A DNA stretch of 64,000 nucleotides from F23-D06 sp045600525 (GCA_045600525.1 JAZRYC010000046.1:1-64000); one strand, 5' to 3'. Shown: positions 1-9,903, counted from the first letter of the stretch. Made by a program: numbers and translations. The notes: generated from the sequence alone by a model not told the origin.

Positions 1-831
<831 letters not shown>

Positions 832-877
832 AAGTTGTTTATTTTTAGTTTATTATTGTTTATTTGCAAAAGCGTTG

Positions 878-885
878 CAAAGATA
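878..885 (-). promoter_or_regulatory. Promoter of gap (TATCTTTG)
   Basis: Minus-strand TATCTTTG matches the Bacteroidota -7 box TAnnTTTG. A TTGG at about 905-908 sits about 20 bases further upstream as the -33 element, overlapping the last codons of the glycosyltransferase gene. Confidence 0.75.
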
Positions 886-896
886 GTAATTTTATA

Positions 897-2117
897 TTAA
901 GTGCCAAGATTAAAATCTTTTTGACGCCAAAACATTTCTTCTTCTGCGAGATGGTCCCTCAGTGTGTTTAGTTGTTCAACAGTGAGTTCTTGAAAAGAAA
1001 CGGTTTTAGACAGCCATGTGGGCGTTTTGTCGGGCATCCACCGCATAAAGTTGTCAAATAAAGCTTCTTCATCCGAATGAGGGAGTTGTTTATGTTTCTG
1101 TCGAACATATTGCAATAATCGCAGGCCGTCGGCTTTTTCATGGAAGGCATGTTCAAAATGCGCATAGTCTTTTACATTTCCGCGAATGTTTTTCCAGAGG
1201 TCGTTATTTTTGAATTGTTCTTTGAGGAATTGTAGAAAATCCGTTTCTATGTCTGTATAGAATAGTTCTTTGAGTTGTAGATAAGTTTGTTGTATGGGGA
1301 TGAAAAGAGAATGATGAAAAATTGGATAGCTTTGCCAATTTCCCTGTGTGCCTTTTTGTATGGCAGGTCCAGTGCCAAAATCAACGCGGGAAGAATATCG
1401 GGAAGAAGGATATACCTTTTCTTGATTGTAATGGCCGATGGATGCCATTTTTCGGATTTTTTGAAGCAGATAGAAATCTTCGCCGCTTTTGAGGGGTGTG
1501 ATGTTCCCGATTTTGCGTAGGGTTTTTGTGCGTAAGGCGATGGCAGAGCCAATGGCCGTAAAACAATAGGGGCTGTTGATTTGGAACAGGTTTATGGCAT
1601 AGTTTCGCATATAGAGTTCGTAGCGAAGAATGGCACGATCACGTTGTTCCTCTCCAGAAAGTGTATGATAGTAGGGGATGGCAATGGCGGCAAAGGAGGG
1701 ATGGGTTTGGAAGTTTTCCAAAAGGGTTTGCAGATAATTTGGCCTTATTCGTGTATCAGCATCTAGGCAGACAATGATGTCACTATCCTTTGCGGAGAGC
1801 AGGATTTGTTCAAACATTACGCGTCGGGCCCAACCCACTCCGAAATTTTTGCCTTTCCATCCTTTTTCTGGAGAACTATAGTCTAAGACATGCAAAGACA
1901 ACTCTTTATTCTTTAGAAGCCGTTGAAGAAGTTCCTGATTGTGTTCGCAAATGGCTTTTTTTTCAGGATCCAGCCAATAACATTCTGGCTGGTTTACACA
2001 AACAAACACTTCCACAGGATTCTCTATACATTGCGATGCCAAGTCCTGTAGAGTAGCGGGCAGGTATTCCAGCTCGTCCATGGCGGGAATGGCCACATAG
2101 AGACTGGGTGATTCCAT
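897..2117 (-). CDS. Family 2-like glycosyltransferase
   Basis: Probable sugar transferase of the GT-A fold. The N-terminus (VAIPAMDE, residues 8-15) resembles the start of GT2 domains. The metal/nucleotide-sugar DxD motif is at Asp119-Asp121 (CLDADTR). A later SGED near residue 226 fits the ED catalytic region. The last 150 residues are a helical tail without a recognised domain. No signal peptide or membrane helix is evident, so it is probably cytosolic or peripheral. The start codon shares one base with the stop of the upstream inhibitor gene (TAATG), implying translational coupling. It is the last gene of the serS operon. Donor and acceptor are unknown. Confidence 0.8.
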   Translation of the reverse strand: MESPSLYVAIPAMDELEYLPATLQDLASQCIENPVEVFVCVNQPECYWLDPEKKAICEHNQELLQRLLKNKELSLHVLDYSSPEKGWKGKNFGVGWARRVMFEQILLSAKDSDIIVCLDADTRIRPNYLQTLLENFQTHPSFAAIAIPYYHTLSGEEQRDRAILRYELYMRNYAINLFQINSPYCFTAIGSAIALRTKTLRKIGNITPLKSGEDFYLLQKIRKMASIGHYNQEKVYPSSRYSSRVDFGTGPAIQKGTQGNWQSYPIFHHSLFIPIQQTYLQLKELFYTDIETDFLQFLKEQFKNNDLWKNIRGNVKDYAHFEHAFHEKADGLRLLQYVRQKHKQLPHSDEEALFDNFMRWMPDKTPTWLSKTVSFQELTVEQLNTLRDHLAEEEMFWRQKDFNLGT

Positions 2118-2494
2118 TATTTAACTACAAAAGTAATGTCGCGTGTACGAGCGGTGTCTTTACGGTTTCCGCGGGCATAAATGAAATTCAGGGTTTCCGT
2201 ACCTTTTTTCTTGGCGGTGAATTTCCAGTAAAGGGTGGAGGATGCACCGACCATGCCTTTGGGAGCATTGCATTCATAGCGTTTACCTGCCGTATCCACA
2301 ACGCTGATTTGATTGAGATTTGTCAGTTGCCAGAAAAATCCAGTGGAGGCGTTTGTTCGAAATTTAACTTCACAGGAAGAACCGACTTTGAGTTCGATGT
2401 TATTTACGTCTCGTTCATAAATAACGACTTCCTTTTGTGAACGACATCCAACCATGGTGAGAACCAAGATACTGAGGAGCATGATTTTTTTCAT
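2117..2494 (-). CDS. Chagasin-family (I42) cysteine protease inhibitor lipoprotein
   Basis: Small predicted lipoprotein of 125 residues: a signal peptide ends in the lipobox MVGC with Cys17. The fold is recognisable from the chagasin loops: NASTGFFW at 48-55 (the NxTGYxW loop that enters the protease active site), a MVGASST turn standing for the GxGG loop, and YARG near residue 108 for the third contact loop. Family members inhibit papain-like cysteine proteases. The target here is unknown; it could be a self or a neighbouring-cell secreted protease. It lies 17 bases after rsmA and is coupled to the following glycosyltransferase. Confidence 0.8.
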   Translation of the reverse strand: MKKIMLLSILVLTMVGCRSQKEVVIYERDVNNIELKVGSSCEVKFRTNASTGFFWQLTNLNQISVVDTAGKRYECNAPKGMVGASSTLYWKFTAKKKGTETLNFIYARGNRKDTARTRDITFVVK

Positions 2495-2511
2495 AGGATT
2501 TTTATTTTTGA

Positions 2512-3273
2512 TTAAAGCAGGTTACATAGATATTCATAATCCTGAACGTTTAATTGTTCCGCCCTTTTGGTGAAAATAGGGTCGGAGGCAACGATTTCAG
2601 GAGGAAAGGGCAATGATTGTAAGGCATTGCGGAGGGTTTTCCGCCTATAATTGAAGGCTGTTTTTACTATTTTGCGAAACAATTCTTCATCGCAATGAAG
2701 TTTTTTGTCGAAGTTGCGAGTGATGCGTATGACGGCGGATTTAACTTTAGGAGGGGGAAGAAATTCGTTTTCTCCCACGGTAAAAAGGTATTCTGTGTCA
2801 TAGAATGCTTGTAGCAGTACACTAATGATGCCATATTGCTTTTTACCGGCCATGGCTGTGACACGTTCTGCCACTTCCTTTTGGAACATTCCCACAACTT
2901 CCACGGCTTGGTCTTTATATTCCAACACCTTAAATAAGATTTGAGAGGAAATATTGTAGGGGAAATTGCCGACAATGACGAATGGTCCCGAATATCGAGA
3001 GCCTAAATCCAACTGAAGAAAATCTCCGGAAATCAAGTGATGACCTAATTGGGGAAAATGTTCCTGTAGGTAGGCCACGGATTCTTCGTCTAGTTCAATG
3101 ACAGAGAAGTCGGAAAAGGACTGCTGAAGAAGAAATTGCGTTAAGACACCCATTCCAGGGCCTATTTCCAGTACTTGGGCATTGGGAGTTTGTACCGCTT
3201 CAGCGATTCTGCGAGCAATGTCTTCGTTTTTTAAGAAATGCTGACCTAGTCTTTTTTTAGCTCTGACTTCCAT
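2512..3273 (-). CDS. rsmA: 16S rRNA (adenine1518-N6/adenine1519-N6)-dimethyltransferase
   Basis: Dimethylates the two adjacent adenines in the 3' hairpin of 16S rRNA, a late 30S maturation step. The 253 residues are normal for RsmA/KsgA. The N-terminal KKRLGQHFL (6-14) and SAM motif I VLEIGPGMG (about 34-42) are typical. The catalytic motif IV GNFPYNIS is near residue 100. The gene is third in a minus-strand run behind serS and a TPR protein with gaps of 9 and 16 bases, so it is very likely cotranscribed with them. Confidence 0.97.
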   Translation of the reverse strand: MEVRAKKRLGQHFLKNEDIARRIAEAVQTPNAQVLEIGPGMGVLTQFLLQQSFSDFSVIELDEESVAYLQEHFPQLGHHLISGDFLQLDLGSRYSGPFVIVGNFPYNISSQILFKVLEYKDQAVEVVGMFQKEVAERVTAMAGKKQYGIISVLLQAFYDTEYLFTVGENEFLPPPKVKSAVIRITRNFDKKLHCDEELFRKIVKTAFNYRRKTLRNALQSLPFPPEIVASDPIFTKRAEQLNVQDYEYLCNLL

Positions 3274-3289
3274 CTCATGTGATTGTGGT

Positions 3290-5155
3290 TTATTCTACAG
3301 CATCTCCTCTGAGAGCTCTATAGTGTTTTCTTGCTTCTACCACATAAAGACTGCTGCTGTATTGCTGCATAATCTTGTGGTAGTATTCCATAGCTTTGGG
3401 AATATCCTTAAAATAGTATTCATAGAGTTCGGCCAGTTGATATACGGCATCGTCACCCAATAATTCATCACCATGATGCTCTTCTATGTCCAATAGGATT
3501 TTTTCCGCCCCTAAGTAGTTCTTCTGTTTGATGAAAATCAGGGCCTTTTGATAAAGTGCGTCATCCACCAAAGTGCCGAAGGGGGCTGCTGCAATAACGG
3601 AATCCAGCATCACAAGGGCTTGGTCGTCTTTATTTTGGAAAATGAGAAAATCAGCTTCAGCATATTTTTTCAGTGGTAGGTTACTGGAACTTTTGGTAAA
3701 AAGCAGATATGTGGTGTCTTCATCATCCTCTTCTTCCTCTTCCTCTTGGTTGTCTGCAATCATAAGGGAAAAATAGATGGCATCATTGGCAATCAATTTT
3801 GAAGTAGCCGCACTGAGTACGTCGAGTTGGCTTTGGGCCCAGTCAAATTCTCCGATGTAGAAGGAAAGTTTGGCGTTTTTGAATTTGGCTTCGTTTCCCA
3901 ATGCATCATTGGGCATATCTTTATCAACCTGTGAATAGTTTAACGTGGCATCCCAGATGTTGCCCATATACAATTGCACATCCGCCAAATCGATTTTATA
4001 TTGATTTTTCTCTTGAGGATTGTTTGTGTTGGCAATACTCTGGTTCAGCAGATCAACGGCTTCCTGCGGTTTGTTTACAAAGAAAGCCAACAAATGGGCG
4101 TATTTTCGAAACCAATCCATAGTTCCGGAGTGAATGCCGTTTTCATCCAATTCCTTTTTGAAGTCACGTTCCAAAGCAAGAGCCTCCGACATTTTGATGG
4201 GGGAGGATGATATCAAAAGTTGATAGCGTACGTCTAAGAGTTTCTTTTTCGCCAGGTTATAATTATAGACGTCTTCTCCTTTGGAAATAATGTAGTTCAA
4301 TGCTTCAATAGCGGTGTTGAAGTCTTTGTTGTCGGCAGCCAGCGCCGCCAGTTCGTAGGTCTTGATACCTTCTGTTTTCTGTCGTTTGTCGATGGCTTTG
4401 GCCAAAACGAAGGCTTCTGCATAGTCTTTATGCAGTTGGTCTATCCAATAGAGCAACTGCATATAGCAGAGATTAGAAGGGCTTTTTTGTGAATTTTTTT
4501 GCAATGCCGTTTTGACGGTATTGTATTTTTGGTTGTCTTCGTCTTCCAAAAGAAGATTTTGAAGAGCTGTTTGTGCAGGTTCCAGATTTTCATGTACGTC
4601 GTCCTTCACCAAGGCTAAGACTTCATCAACGATTTTATCTGTTTGATGGAGATATTGGTAGATGCTGATGAGTTCTTTGGAGAGTAGTAGGTTTTTTCCC
4701 AATAACCTTCGTCCTTTCATAATTGCCTCAATGGCGTAGTCGAATTTGGATCGGGAATAGAATGCGCTATAGAGTTCCTGTACGGAAGATTCCTTGGCAG
4801 GCATGTTTTTCAATAAATCCTGATAGCTTTTTTCTGCCTTGGCATTGTCGCCGGAACGTTCGTAGCAATAGCCTAAATCCACTTTGTAGCGTTGTACGTT
4901 TGGTAAGTTCTTGATTTGTTTTTTAGTTAGTTTTTCCAAATCATTATAGCGTTCCAATTCTAGGAGGGAGGAATAGTAGTAGTAGTAGATATAGGAGTTA
5001 GGCTTTTTATTCTGGATTTTTTCAAAAAGCTCAATGGCTTTATCAAACTCTTTGTCTTTATAGTATTGCAAAGCAAGTTTTTCATCATCACTCTGTTGTG
5101 CGAACAAAGAGACGATGGAAAAGGCGAACAATAAGGTAAAGAGGAATTTCTTCAT
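3290..5155 (-). CDS. Secreted TPR-repeat protein
   Basis: A 621-residue protein with a cleavable signal peptide (ends near SLFAQQ, residue 20) and tetratricopeptide repeats along most of its length. The first repeat is near residues 25-60 (YYKDKEFDKAIELFEKI) and clear repeats return at the C-terminus (YQLAELYEYYFKDIPKAMEYYHKI). An acidic low-complexity stretch with six consecutive Glu lies near residue 465. It is probably periplasmic or outer-membrane associated and is a scaffold-type protein with no catalytic motif. It sits between serS and rsmA. Function unknown. Confidence 0.8.
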   Translation of the reverse strand: MKKFLFTLLFAFSIVSLFAQQSDDEKLALQYYKDKEFDKAIELFEKIQNKKPNSYIYYYYYSSLLELERYNDLEKLTKKQIKNLPNVQRYKVDLGYCYERSGDNAKAEKSYQDLLKNMPAKESSVQELYSAFYSRSKFDYAIEAIMKGRRLLGKNLLLSKELISIYQYLHQTDKIVDEVLALVKDDVHENLEPAQTALQNLLLEDEDNQKYNTVKTALQKNSQKSPSNLCYMQLLYWIDQLHKDYAEAFVLAKAIDKRQKTEGIKTYELAALAADNKDFNTAIEALNYIISKGEDVYNYNLAKKKLLDVRYQLLISSSPIKMSEALALERDFKKELDENGIHSGTMDWFRKYAHLLAFFVNKPQEAVDLLNQSIANTNNPQEKNQYKIDLADVQLYMGNIWDATLNYSQVDKDMPNDALGNEAKFKNAKLSFYIGEFDWAQSQLDVLSAATSKLIANDAIYFSLMIADNQEEEEEEDDEDTTYLLFTKSSSNLPLKKYAEADFLIFQNKDDQALVMLDSVIAAAPFGTLVDDALYQKALIFIKQKNYLGAEKILLDIEEHHGDELLGDDAVYQLAELYEYYFKDIPKAMEYYHKIMQQYSSSLYVVEARKHYRALRGDAVE

Positions 5156-5164
5156 CCGTTGGGG

Positions 5165-6436
5165 TTAGTCAATGATGTCGAAGTGAGTGTAAGGGCGTAA
5201 AACTTCAGGAACGACGATTCCTTTTTCGGTTTGATAGTTTTCCAAAATGGCAGCTAACACGCGCGGAAGGGCCAAGGCGCTGCCGTTGAGTGTATGTGCC
5301 AGTCTGGTTTTGCCAGTGGAGTCTTTGAATCTTAGTTTCAAACGATTGGCCTGATAGGCTTCGAAGTTGGAAACGGAGCTGACTTCCAGCCATTTCTGCT
5401 GGGCCTTGGAGTAAACTTCCAAGTCGTATGTCAAGGCGGAAGTAAAGCTGATGTCGCCGCCACAAAGACGAAGCACACGGAACGGCAGACCGAGTTTGGT
5501 AAGCAGGCCTTTGGCGTAGTCTGTCATTTTTTCCAGTGTTTCGTAAGAACGATCAGGATGTTCAATGGTTACGATTTCGATTTTATCGAATTGATGCAGA
5601 CGGTTTAGTCCGCGGACATCTTTTCCGTAGGAACCGGCTTCTCGGCGGAAACAAGCGGAGTAGGCGCAGTTTTTCAAAGGAAAGTCGCTTTCCTTGAGGA
5701 TGACGTCACGGTAGATATTGGTAACGGGAACCTCTGCCGTGGGGATGAGATAGAAATTATCGACTTGGCAGTGGTACATCTGTCCTTCTTTATCGGGCAG
5801 TTGTCCGGTACCATAAGCGGAGTCTTCATTTACCATGTAGGGCGGTTGGATTTCGGTAAAGCCTGCTTCTGTGGCGCTGTCCAAGAAGAAATCGATGAGT
5901 GCGCGCTGCATACGGGCGCCTTTGCCTTTATACACGGGAAATCCCGCGCCGGTGATTTTATTGCCGAGTTCGAAGTCAATGATGTCGTATTTTTTCACCA
6001 AGTCCCAATGGGGAAGGGCAGGCCAGTCAAAATTAGAAGCATCACCTTCCGTATAGATGATTTCGTTGTCATCGGCGCCTTTGCCAGGAGCAACAGCTTT
6101 GTTGGGAAGGTTGGGCAGCAACATCATTTTGTTGAGCAGTTGGGCTTCTAATTCCTGTAGTTGGGCACGTCCGGTTTTTTCGGATTCTTTTAGTTCGGCC
6201 ATGCGGGCTTTGAGATCGTTGGCTTCAGCTCCCTTGCCTTCTTTGAAGAGTTGGCCGATTTGTTTGGCACCACGGTTTTGTTCCATGAGGTTGTCGTCGA
6301 GTGCCTTTTTGAGATTACGGCTATCATTGTCCAATTGACGGATTTCTTCCACCAATTCAGTGGCATCGAAATTCTTAATTTTCAATCTGTCAATTATTTC
6401 TTGGGGGTTTTCGCGTAAAAGTTGAATTTGTAACAT
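5165..6436 (-). CDS. serS: Seryl-tRNA synthetase
   Basis: Charges tRNA-Ser (and tRNA-Sec if present) with serine. The 423-residue length is standard. The N-terminal 100 residues form the long antiparallel coiled-coil arm that clasps the tRNA variable arm. Class II motif 2 appears as CFRREAGSYGKD (about residue 264) and motif 3 near LNGSALALPR. The start at 6436 begins MLQIQLLRENP, typical of the family. It is the first gene of the operon, with a TATCTTTG promoter 22 bases upstream and the TPR gene 9 bases downstream. Confidence 0.98.
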   Translation of the reverse strand: MLQIQLLRENPQEIIDRLKIKNFDATELVEEIRQLDNDSRNLKKALDDNLMEQNRGAKQIGQLFKEGKGAEANDLKARMAELKESEKTGRAQLQELEAQLLNKMMLLPNLPNKAVAPGKGADDNEIIYTEGDASNFDWPALPHWDLVKKYDIIDFELGNKITGAGFPVYKGKGARMQRALIDFFLDSATEAGFTEIQPPYMVNEDSAYGTGQLPDKEGQMYHCQVDNFYLIPTAEVPVTNIYRDVILKESDFPLKNCAYSACFRREAGSYGKDVRGLNRLHQFDKIEIVTIEHPDRSYETLEKMTDYAKGLLTKLGLPFRVLRLCGGDISFTSALTYDLEVYSKAQQKWLEVSSVSNFEAYQANRLKLRFKDSTGKTRLAHTLNGSALALPRVLAAILENYQTEKGIVVPEVLRPYTHFDIID

Positions 6437-6457
6437 TGTTTCGTATTTTTAAGGGCG

Positions 6458-6465
6458 CAAAGATA
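6458..6465 (-). promoter_or_regulatory. Promoter of the serS operon (TATCTTTG)
   Basis: Minus-strand TATCTTTG followed by CGCCC, 22 bases before the serS start. It lies directly after the terminator hairpin of the preceding gene. Confidence 0.75.
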
Positions 6466-6480
6466 AGAAATTATATGGTT

Positions 6481-6504
6481 AGGGCAGGTTGAAAAACCTG
6501 CCCT
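6481..6504 (-). terminator. Hairpin terminator after the YD-repeat-like gene
   Basis: Perfect 10-bp stem (AGGGCAGGTT with AACCTGCCCT) with a 4-base loop, starting 6 bases after the stop codon. The downstream U-tract is weak (minus strand AACCATATAATTTC), so efficiency is uncertain. Confidence 0.6.
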
Positions 6505-6510
6505 AAACGA

Positions 6511-7401
6511 TTATTCTCTTTCGTAACGTGTTTCTCTCAACAGCCTGAAATGTTCAGGTTGTATTTCATCTTGAATGAATTCTTTGGAGGAGTTTTCCTT
6601 CTGCTGGTCATCGTAGGTGTATTCGGCCCAGCCTAACAGCTTACCTTCTTTATTGAGGAGGGAGTTCTTCACTACTAGATCTTGATCGTATTCCATCGTT
6701 ATCTTACGATAATTGTCTAAATCCTCTTCTTCGGTTTCTATAAGCTTGCCATGCTCATTATATTGACGGTAGGTTTTGGAAATGAGAGCGTTACCATAGT
6801 CATAAACGAGTTCTTTGATACAGTTTCCTTGGTCATTGTAGGTGTATTCGTAGGTTCGTCGGTCCTTGTTTTGGATTTCATCGCGGACATGTTTGATGAG
6901 TAGTCCGTCGCTTCCATAGGTATAATAATGGATATTCACGTTGTTTCCATAATCGTCATTTTCCACTTCTTTGACAAGGACACCGTTTTCATAGGTCATT
7001 TCTTTTTCGACGAAGTCCAATTCTCCGTCGGCGTACATTTCAATACGGATCAGATGGTCTTCATCATCATAAACGTATTGGGTAATGTATTCGTTATCAT
7101 CTTCGCCGAAGAAGTTGCCTTGTTTTACCAATAATTGTTTTTCATTGTAATGGTAAACGGATTTTTGCAAAAGGATGTGGTCTTGGTCAAACTGCTCTGT
7201 TTGAGAAAGAAGTTTGTTTTCATTGTAGGCGTTGATAGTGAGGGTGTTCAGCGTTCCGTCGGCATCAAATCGTTCTTCTTGAAGAATTTGGCCGTTTTCA
7301 TTGTAGGAAGCTTTTACTTCAACATATTCTACGGGTTCGATGTCATTCTCATCGTAGCCAACGCGTTGATATTCCTTTTTAACAATAGTGAGGGTTTTCA
7401 T
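6511..7401 (-). CDS. YD-repeat-like cytoplasmic protein of unknown function
   Basis: I do not recognise a defined family. The 296 residues are built from about a dozen degenerate units of 20-25 residues carrying YNENGxL / YDxxGxL-type cores (YNENGQIL, YNENKLL, YDDEDHLI, YGSDGLLI, YNDQGNCI, YNEHGKLI). These are reminiscent of the YD repeats of Rhs and wall-associated proteins. It is very acidic, has no signal peptide and no membrane helix, so unlike most YD-repeat proteins it should stay in the cytoplasm. It has its own promoter and a hairpin terminator, making it a monocistronic unit between the serS operon and the U32 gene. Confidence 0.6.
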   Translation of the reverse strand: MKTLTIVKKEYQRVGYDENDIEPVEYVEVKASYNENGQILQEERFDADGTLNTLTINAYNENKLLSQTEQFDQDHILLQKSVYHYNEKQLLVKQGNFFGEDDNEYITQYVYDDEDHLIRIEMYADGELDFVEKEMTYENGVLVKEVENDDYGNNVNIHYYTYGSDGLLIKHVRDEIQNKDRRTYEYTYNDQGNCIKELVYDYGNALISKTYRQYNEHGKLIETEEEDLDNYRKITMEYDQDLVVKNSLLNKEGKLLGWAEYTYDDQQKENSSKEFIQDEIQPEHFRLLRETRYERE

Positions 7402-7427
7402 AATAAGTCATGTTTGAATGTGAGGTG

Positions 7428-7435
7428 CAAACATA
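7428..7435 (-). promoter_or_regulatory. Promoter of the YD-repeat-like gene (TATGTTTG)
   Basis: Minus-strand TATGTTTG 27 bases upstream of the start. A TTTGG about 20 bases further upstream (7456-7460) fits the -33 element. Confidence 0.7.
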
Positions 7436-7477
7436 CATAAAAAATCCGATTTTGCCAAAGAGTGGTAGGATGAAAGA

Positions 7478-8722
7478 TTAGAATTCATCCCGCACGGTCA
7501 CCCATTTATATACTTGGTCGCCGCGGCGAACCAATTCCTTTACGGGTATGGAGCAGTAAGTTCCCTTTTGGGCACATTCTGTGGTTTTGAGGTCCACACG
7601 GATTTCCGAAACGGAATCTTCATAAACACCAGTAGTAGGGCCGATGATGAGGATTTCGTCTTGTACGGAGAGTCTTTCTTCCTCAATGCATATTTCGGCT
7701 ACGGAGATGTTGCTGAAGTAATTGGTGATTTTTCCGATATGTTGTTTGATACGGGTGGCTTGGGAACCATAGCGTTCTGACCATTCGCCCATTTTTCTAC
7801 CCAAGTAGTATCCATCCCAAAAATCGCGATTGTAAACACTGCGCAGGCGGGTCATCCATTGGTTGGTTTTTTCCAAGTTGAAAGTTCCCTCTTCAATGGC
7901 GTGTAGAGCTTCGTGATAGCATTGGGTCACGATTTTCACATATTCGGCGGAACGTCCGCGTCCTTCTATTTTAAGGATGGAGACACCAGCCTTGATGATT
8001 TTGTCCAAGAAACCGATGGTGCACAAATCCTTTGGAGACATGATATACTTATTGTCCACTAAAAGTTCGATTTCGTTTTCCGCATCTTGGACTTTATAGG
8101 CGCGACGGCAAGGTTGTATGCAGGCACCGCGGTTGGCAGGGTAGTTGAAATTATCGAGGCTGAGGTAGCATTTCCCAGAAACAGCCATGCATAGGGCGCC
8201 GTGAACGAACATTTCCACTTTCACTAATTCTCCTTTGGGTCCGGTGATGTGTTCGTCTCGAATGGTGGTACAGATATCAGCCACGTGTTTGAGTTGGCAT
8301 TCGCGACCCAGTACAACGACGTCGGCGAATTGTGCGTAGTAGCGAACTGCTTCCACATTGGTTACGTTGCACTGAGTGGAGAGATGTATTTCCAGTCCGA
8401 TTTGACGGGCATATTGGATAACGGCCATGTCGGAAGCGATAATGGCTGTGACCTGACAGGCCTTGGCCTTGTCTAAAAGTTCGTGGGCTTTGGATATTTC
8501 GTCGTTATAGACGATGGTGTTTACGGTGAGGTAGGAATTGACGCCATTTTCACGGCAAATATCAGTGATTTGCTGCAGATCGTCCAAAGTAAAATTCGCA
8601 GCGGAACGCGAACGCATATTCAATGCGCCCACGCCAAAGTACACGGAACCGGCCCCGGCGTGTATGGCGGCCATGAGGGCTTCGTATGAGCCCGCCGGCG
8701 ACATAATTTCAATTCCACTCAT
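7478..8722 (-). CDS. U32-family protein, TrhP/YegQ-like tRNA hydroxylation enzyme
   Basis: Member of peptidase family U32, most like TrhP (YegQ), which takes part in prephenate-dependent hydroxylation of U34 in tRNA. The TIM-barrel start IEIMSPAGSYEALMAAI (4-20) is diagnostic. The cluster-type cysteines are Cys178, Cys185, Cys201 and Cys205 in the context HGALCMAVSGKC and NRGACIQPC. At 414 residues it is the short form without the extra C-terminal domain of RlhA. It starts 2 bases after rluB, so two RNA-modification genes form one operon. TrhP is chosen over RlhA from length and overall pattern, not by alignment. Confidence 0.8.
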   Translation of the reverse strand: MSGIEIMSPAGSYEALMAAIHAGAGSVYFGVGALNMRSRSAANFTLDDLQQITDICRENGVNSYLTVNTIVYNDEISKAHELLDKAKACQVTAIIASDMAVIQYARQIGLEIHLSTQCNVTNVEAVRYYAQFADVVVLGRECQLKHVADICTTIRDEHITGPKGELVKVEMFVHGALCMAVSGKCYLSLDNFNYPANRGACIQPCRRAYKVQDAENEIELLVDNKYIMSPKDLCTIGFLDKIIKAGVSILKIEGRGRSAEYVKIVTQCYHEALHAIEEGTFNLEKTNQWMTRLRSVYNRDFWDGYYLGRKMGEWSERYGSQATRIKQHIGKITNYFSNISVAEICIEEERLSVQDEILIIGPTTGVYEDSVSEIRVDLKTTECAQKGTYCSIPVKELVRRGDQVYKWVTVRDEF

Positions 8723-8724
8723 TT

Positions 8725-9903
8725 TTAATAATTTTGCTTTTCTTCTGTTGCGGAAGATTCTTTCTTAGAAATCATCTTAAGGAAGGCAACCTCTTGCTTG
8801 GTCAGCATACGCCATCTGCCGCGTGGCAGATCTTTCTTCGTAAGGCCAGCAAAGATGACGCGGTCAAGTTTTACGACTTCATAGCCAAGGAAATCAAAGA
8901 TGCGGCGTACGATGCGGTTTTTGCCGGAATGAATGGTGATACCGACTTCGCTTTTAGATTCACCTACGTATTGAACATCATCAGGAGTGATGACACCATC
9001 GCTGAGTTCAATGCCGTTTCGCAAGGCGGCCATGTCAATGGAGGCAAAGGGTTTGTCAAGTTCTACGGCGTAGGTTTTTTCAATCTTTGAACTGGGATGC
9101 GTGAGTTTTTTCGTCAGGTCGCCATCATTGGTGAACAACAGCAATCCAGTGGTGTCTCGGTCAAGACGGCCAACAGGGTAGATACGTTCCTCACAGGCAT
9201 CACGTACGAGTTCCATCACGTTGGCGCGATCGTGTTCGTCGTCGGTAGTAGTGATATAGTCTTTGGGTTTGTTCAAAAGCACATACACTGGTTTTTCTCG
9301 TTGAAGAACTTTGTCTTCATAGCGAACCTCATCTGTTGGAAGAACCTTATGCCCCATTTCGGTAACGACTTCGCCATTAACGGTAATGGCACCGGAGGCA
9401 ATAAGGATATCTGCATCTCTTCGAGAGCAGATACCGGCATTGGCAATGTATTTGTTTAAGCGGATAGGACCATGCAGCTCTTCGTATTCCAAAGACAGGA
9501 TCTTTTGTTTACGAGGTGCCTGGCGACCTTCCATCTTTCTTTTATTGACGATTTCGGTCAGGATTTCGGATTCTGCGGTGACATTGCGGCGACGAGGGCG
9601 TTTTTCCTCCTTTTCTTCAAATTTACGTTTGTCGCGGAACGAAGGGCGTTCTCCTCCTTTATGGAAGGAACGTTCCCCATGGTCGTTGAATTTGCGCTTG
9701 GGACGAGATGATCCTTCTCCTGAATCATTGAACTTACGTTTGGGACGCGATGTTCTTTCTTTGGAGTCATCACTGAACGAATGTCTGGATTTAGTGTGTT
9801 TGTCATTATCGTCAAAACGACGTTTAGGACGACTATTACTACGTGACTTTCTCTCGAAAGGCTGGTCGTCCTCGAAGTTCTTTTTATTGAATTTTCTTTC
9901 CAT
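8725..9903 (-). CDS. rluB: 23S rRNA pseudouridine synthase (RluB/RluE/RluF family)
   Basis: Isomerises a uridine in 23S rRNA (U2605 if truly RluB). The first 140 residues are a basic, disordered extension with repeated SRPKRKFND units. An S4 RNA-binding domain follows (IRLNKYIANAGICSRRDAD), then the synthase domain with the catalytic Asp in YPVGRLDRDTTGLL (about residue 242). The frame remains open to 9987, but I start at the ATG at 9903 (MERKFNKKNF) because a TATCTTTG promoter lies at 9931-9938, inside the longer reading. The U32 gene follows at 2 bases. The exact RNA target within the RluB/E/F group is not certain. Confidence 0.88.
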   Translation of the reverse strand: MERKFNKKNFEDDQPFERKSRSNSRPKRRFDDNDKHTKSRHSFSDDSKERTSRPKRKFNDSGEGSSRPKRKFNDHGERSFHKGGERPSFRDKRKFEEKEEKRPRRRNVTAESEILTEIVNKRKMEGRQAPRKQKILSLEYEELHGPIRLNKYIANAGICSRRDADILIASGAITVNGEVVTEMGHKVLPTDEVRYEDKVLQREKPVYVLLNKPKDYITTTDDEHDRANVMELVRDACEERIYPVGRLDRDTTGLLLFTNDGDLTKKLTHPSSKIEKTYAVELDKPFASIDMAALRNGIELSDGVITPDDVQYVGESKSEVGITIHSGKNRIVRRIFDFLGYEVVKLDRVIFAGLTKKDLPRGRWRMLTKQEVAFLKMISKKESSATEEKQNY

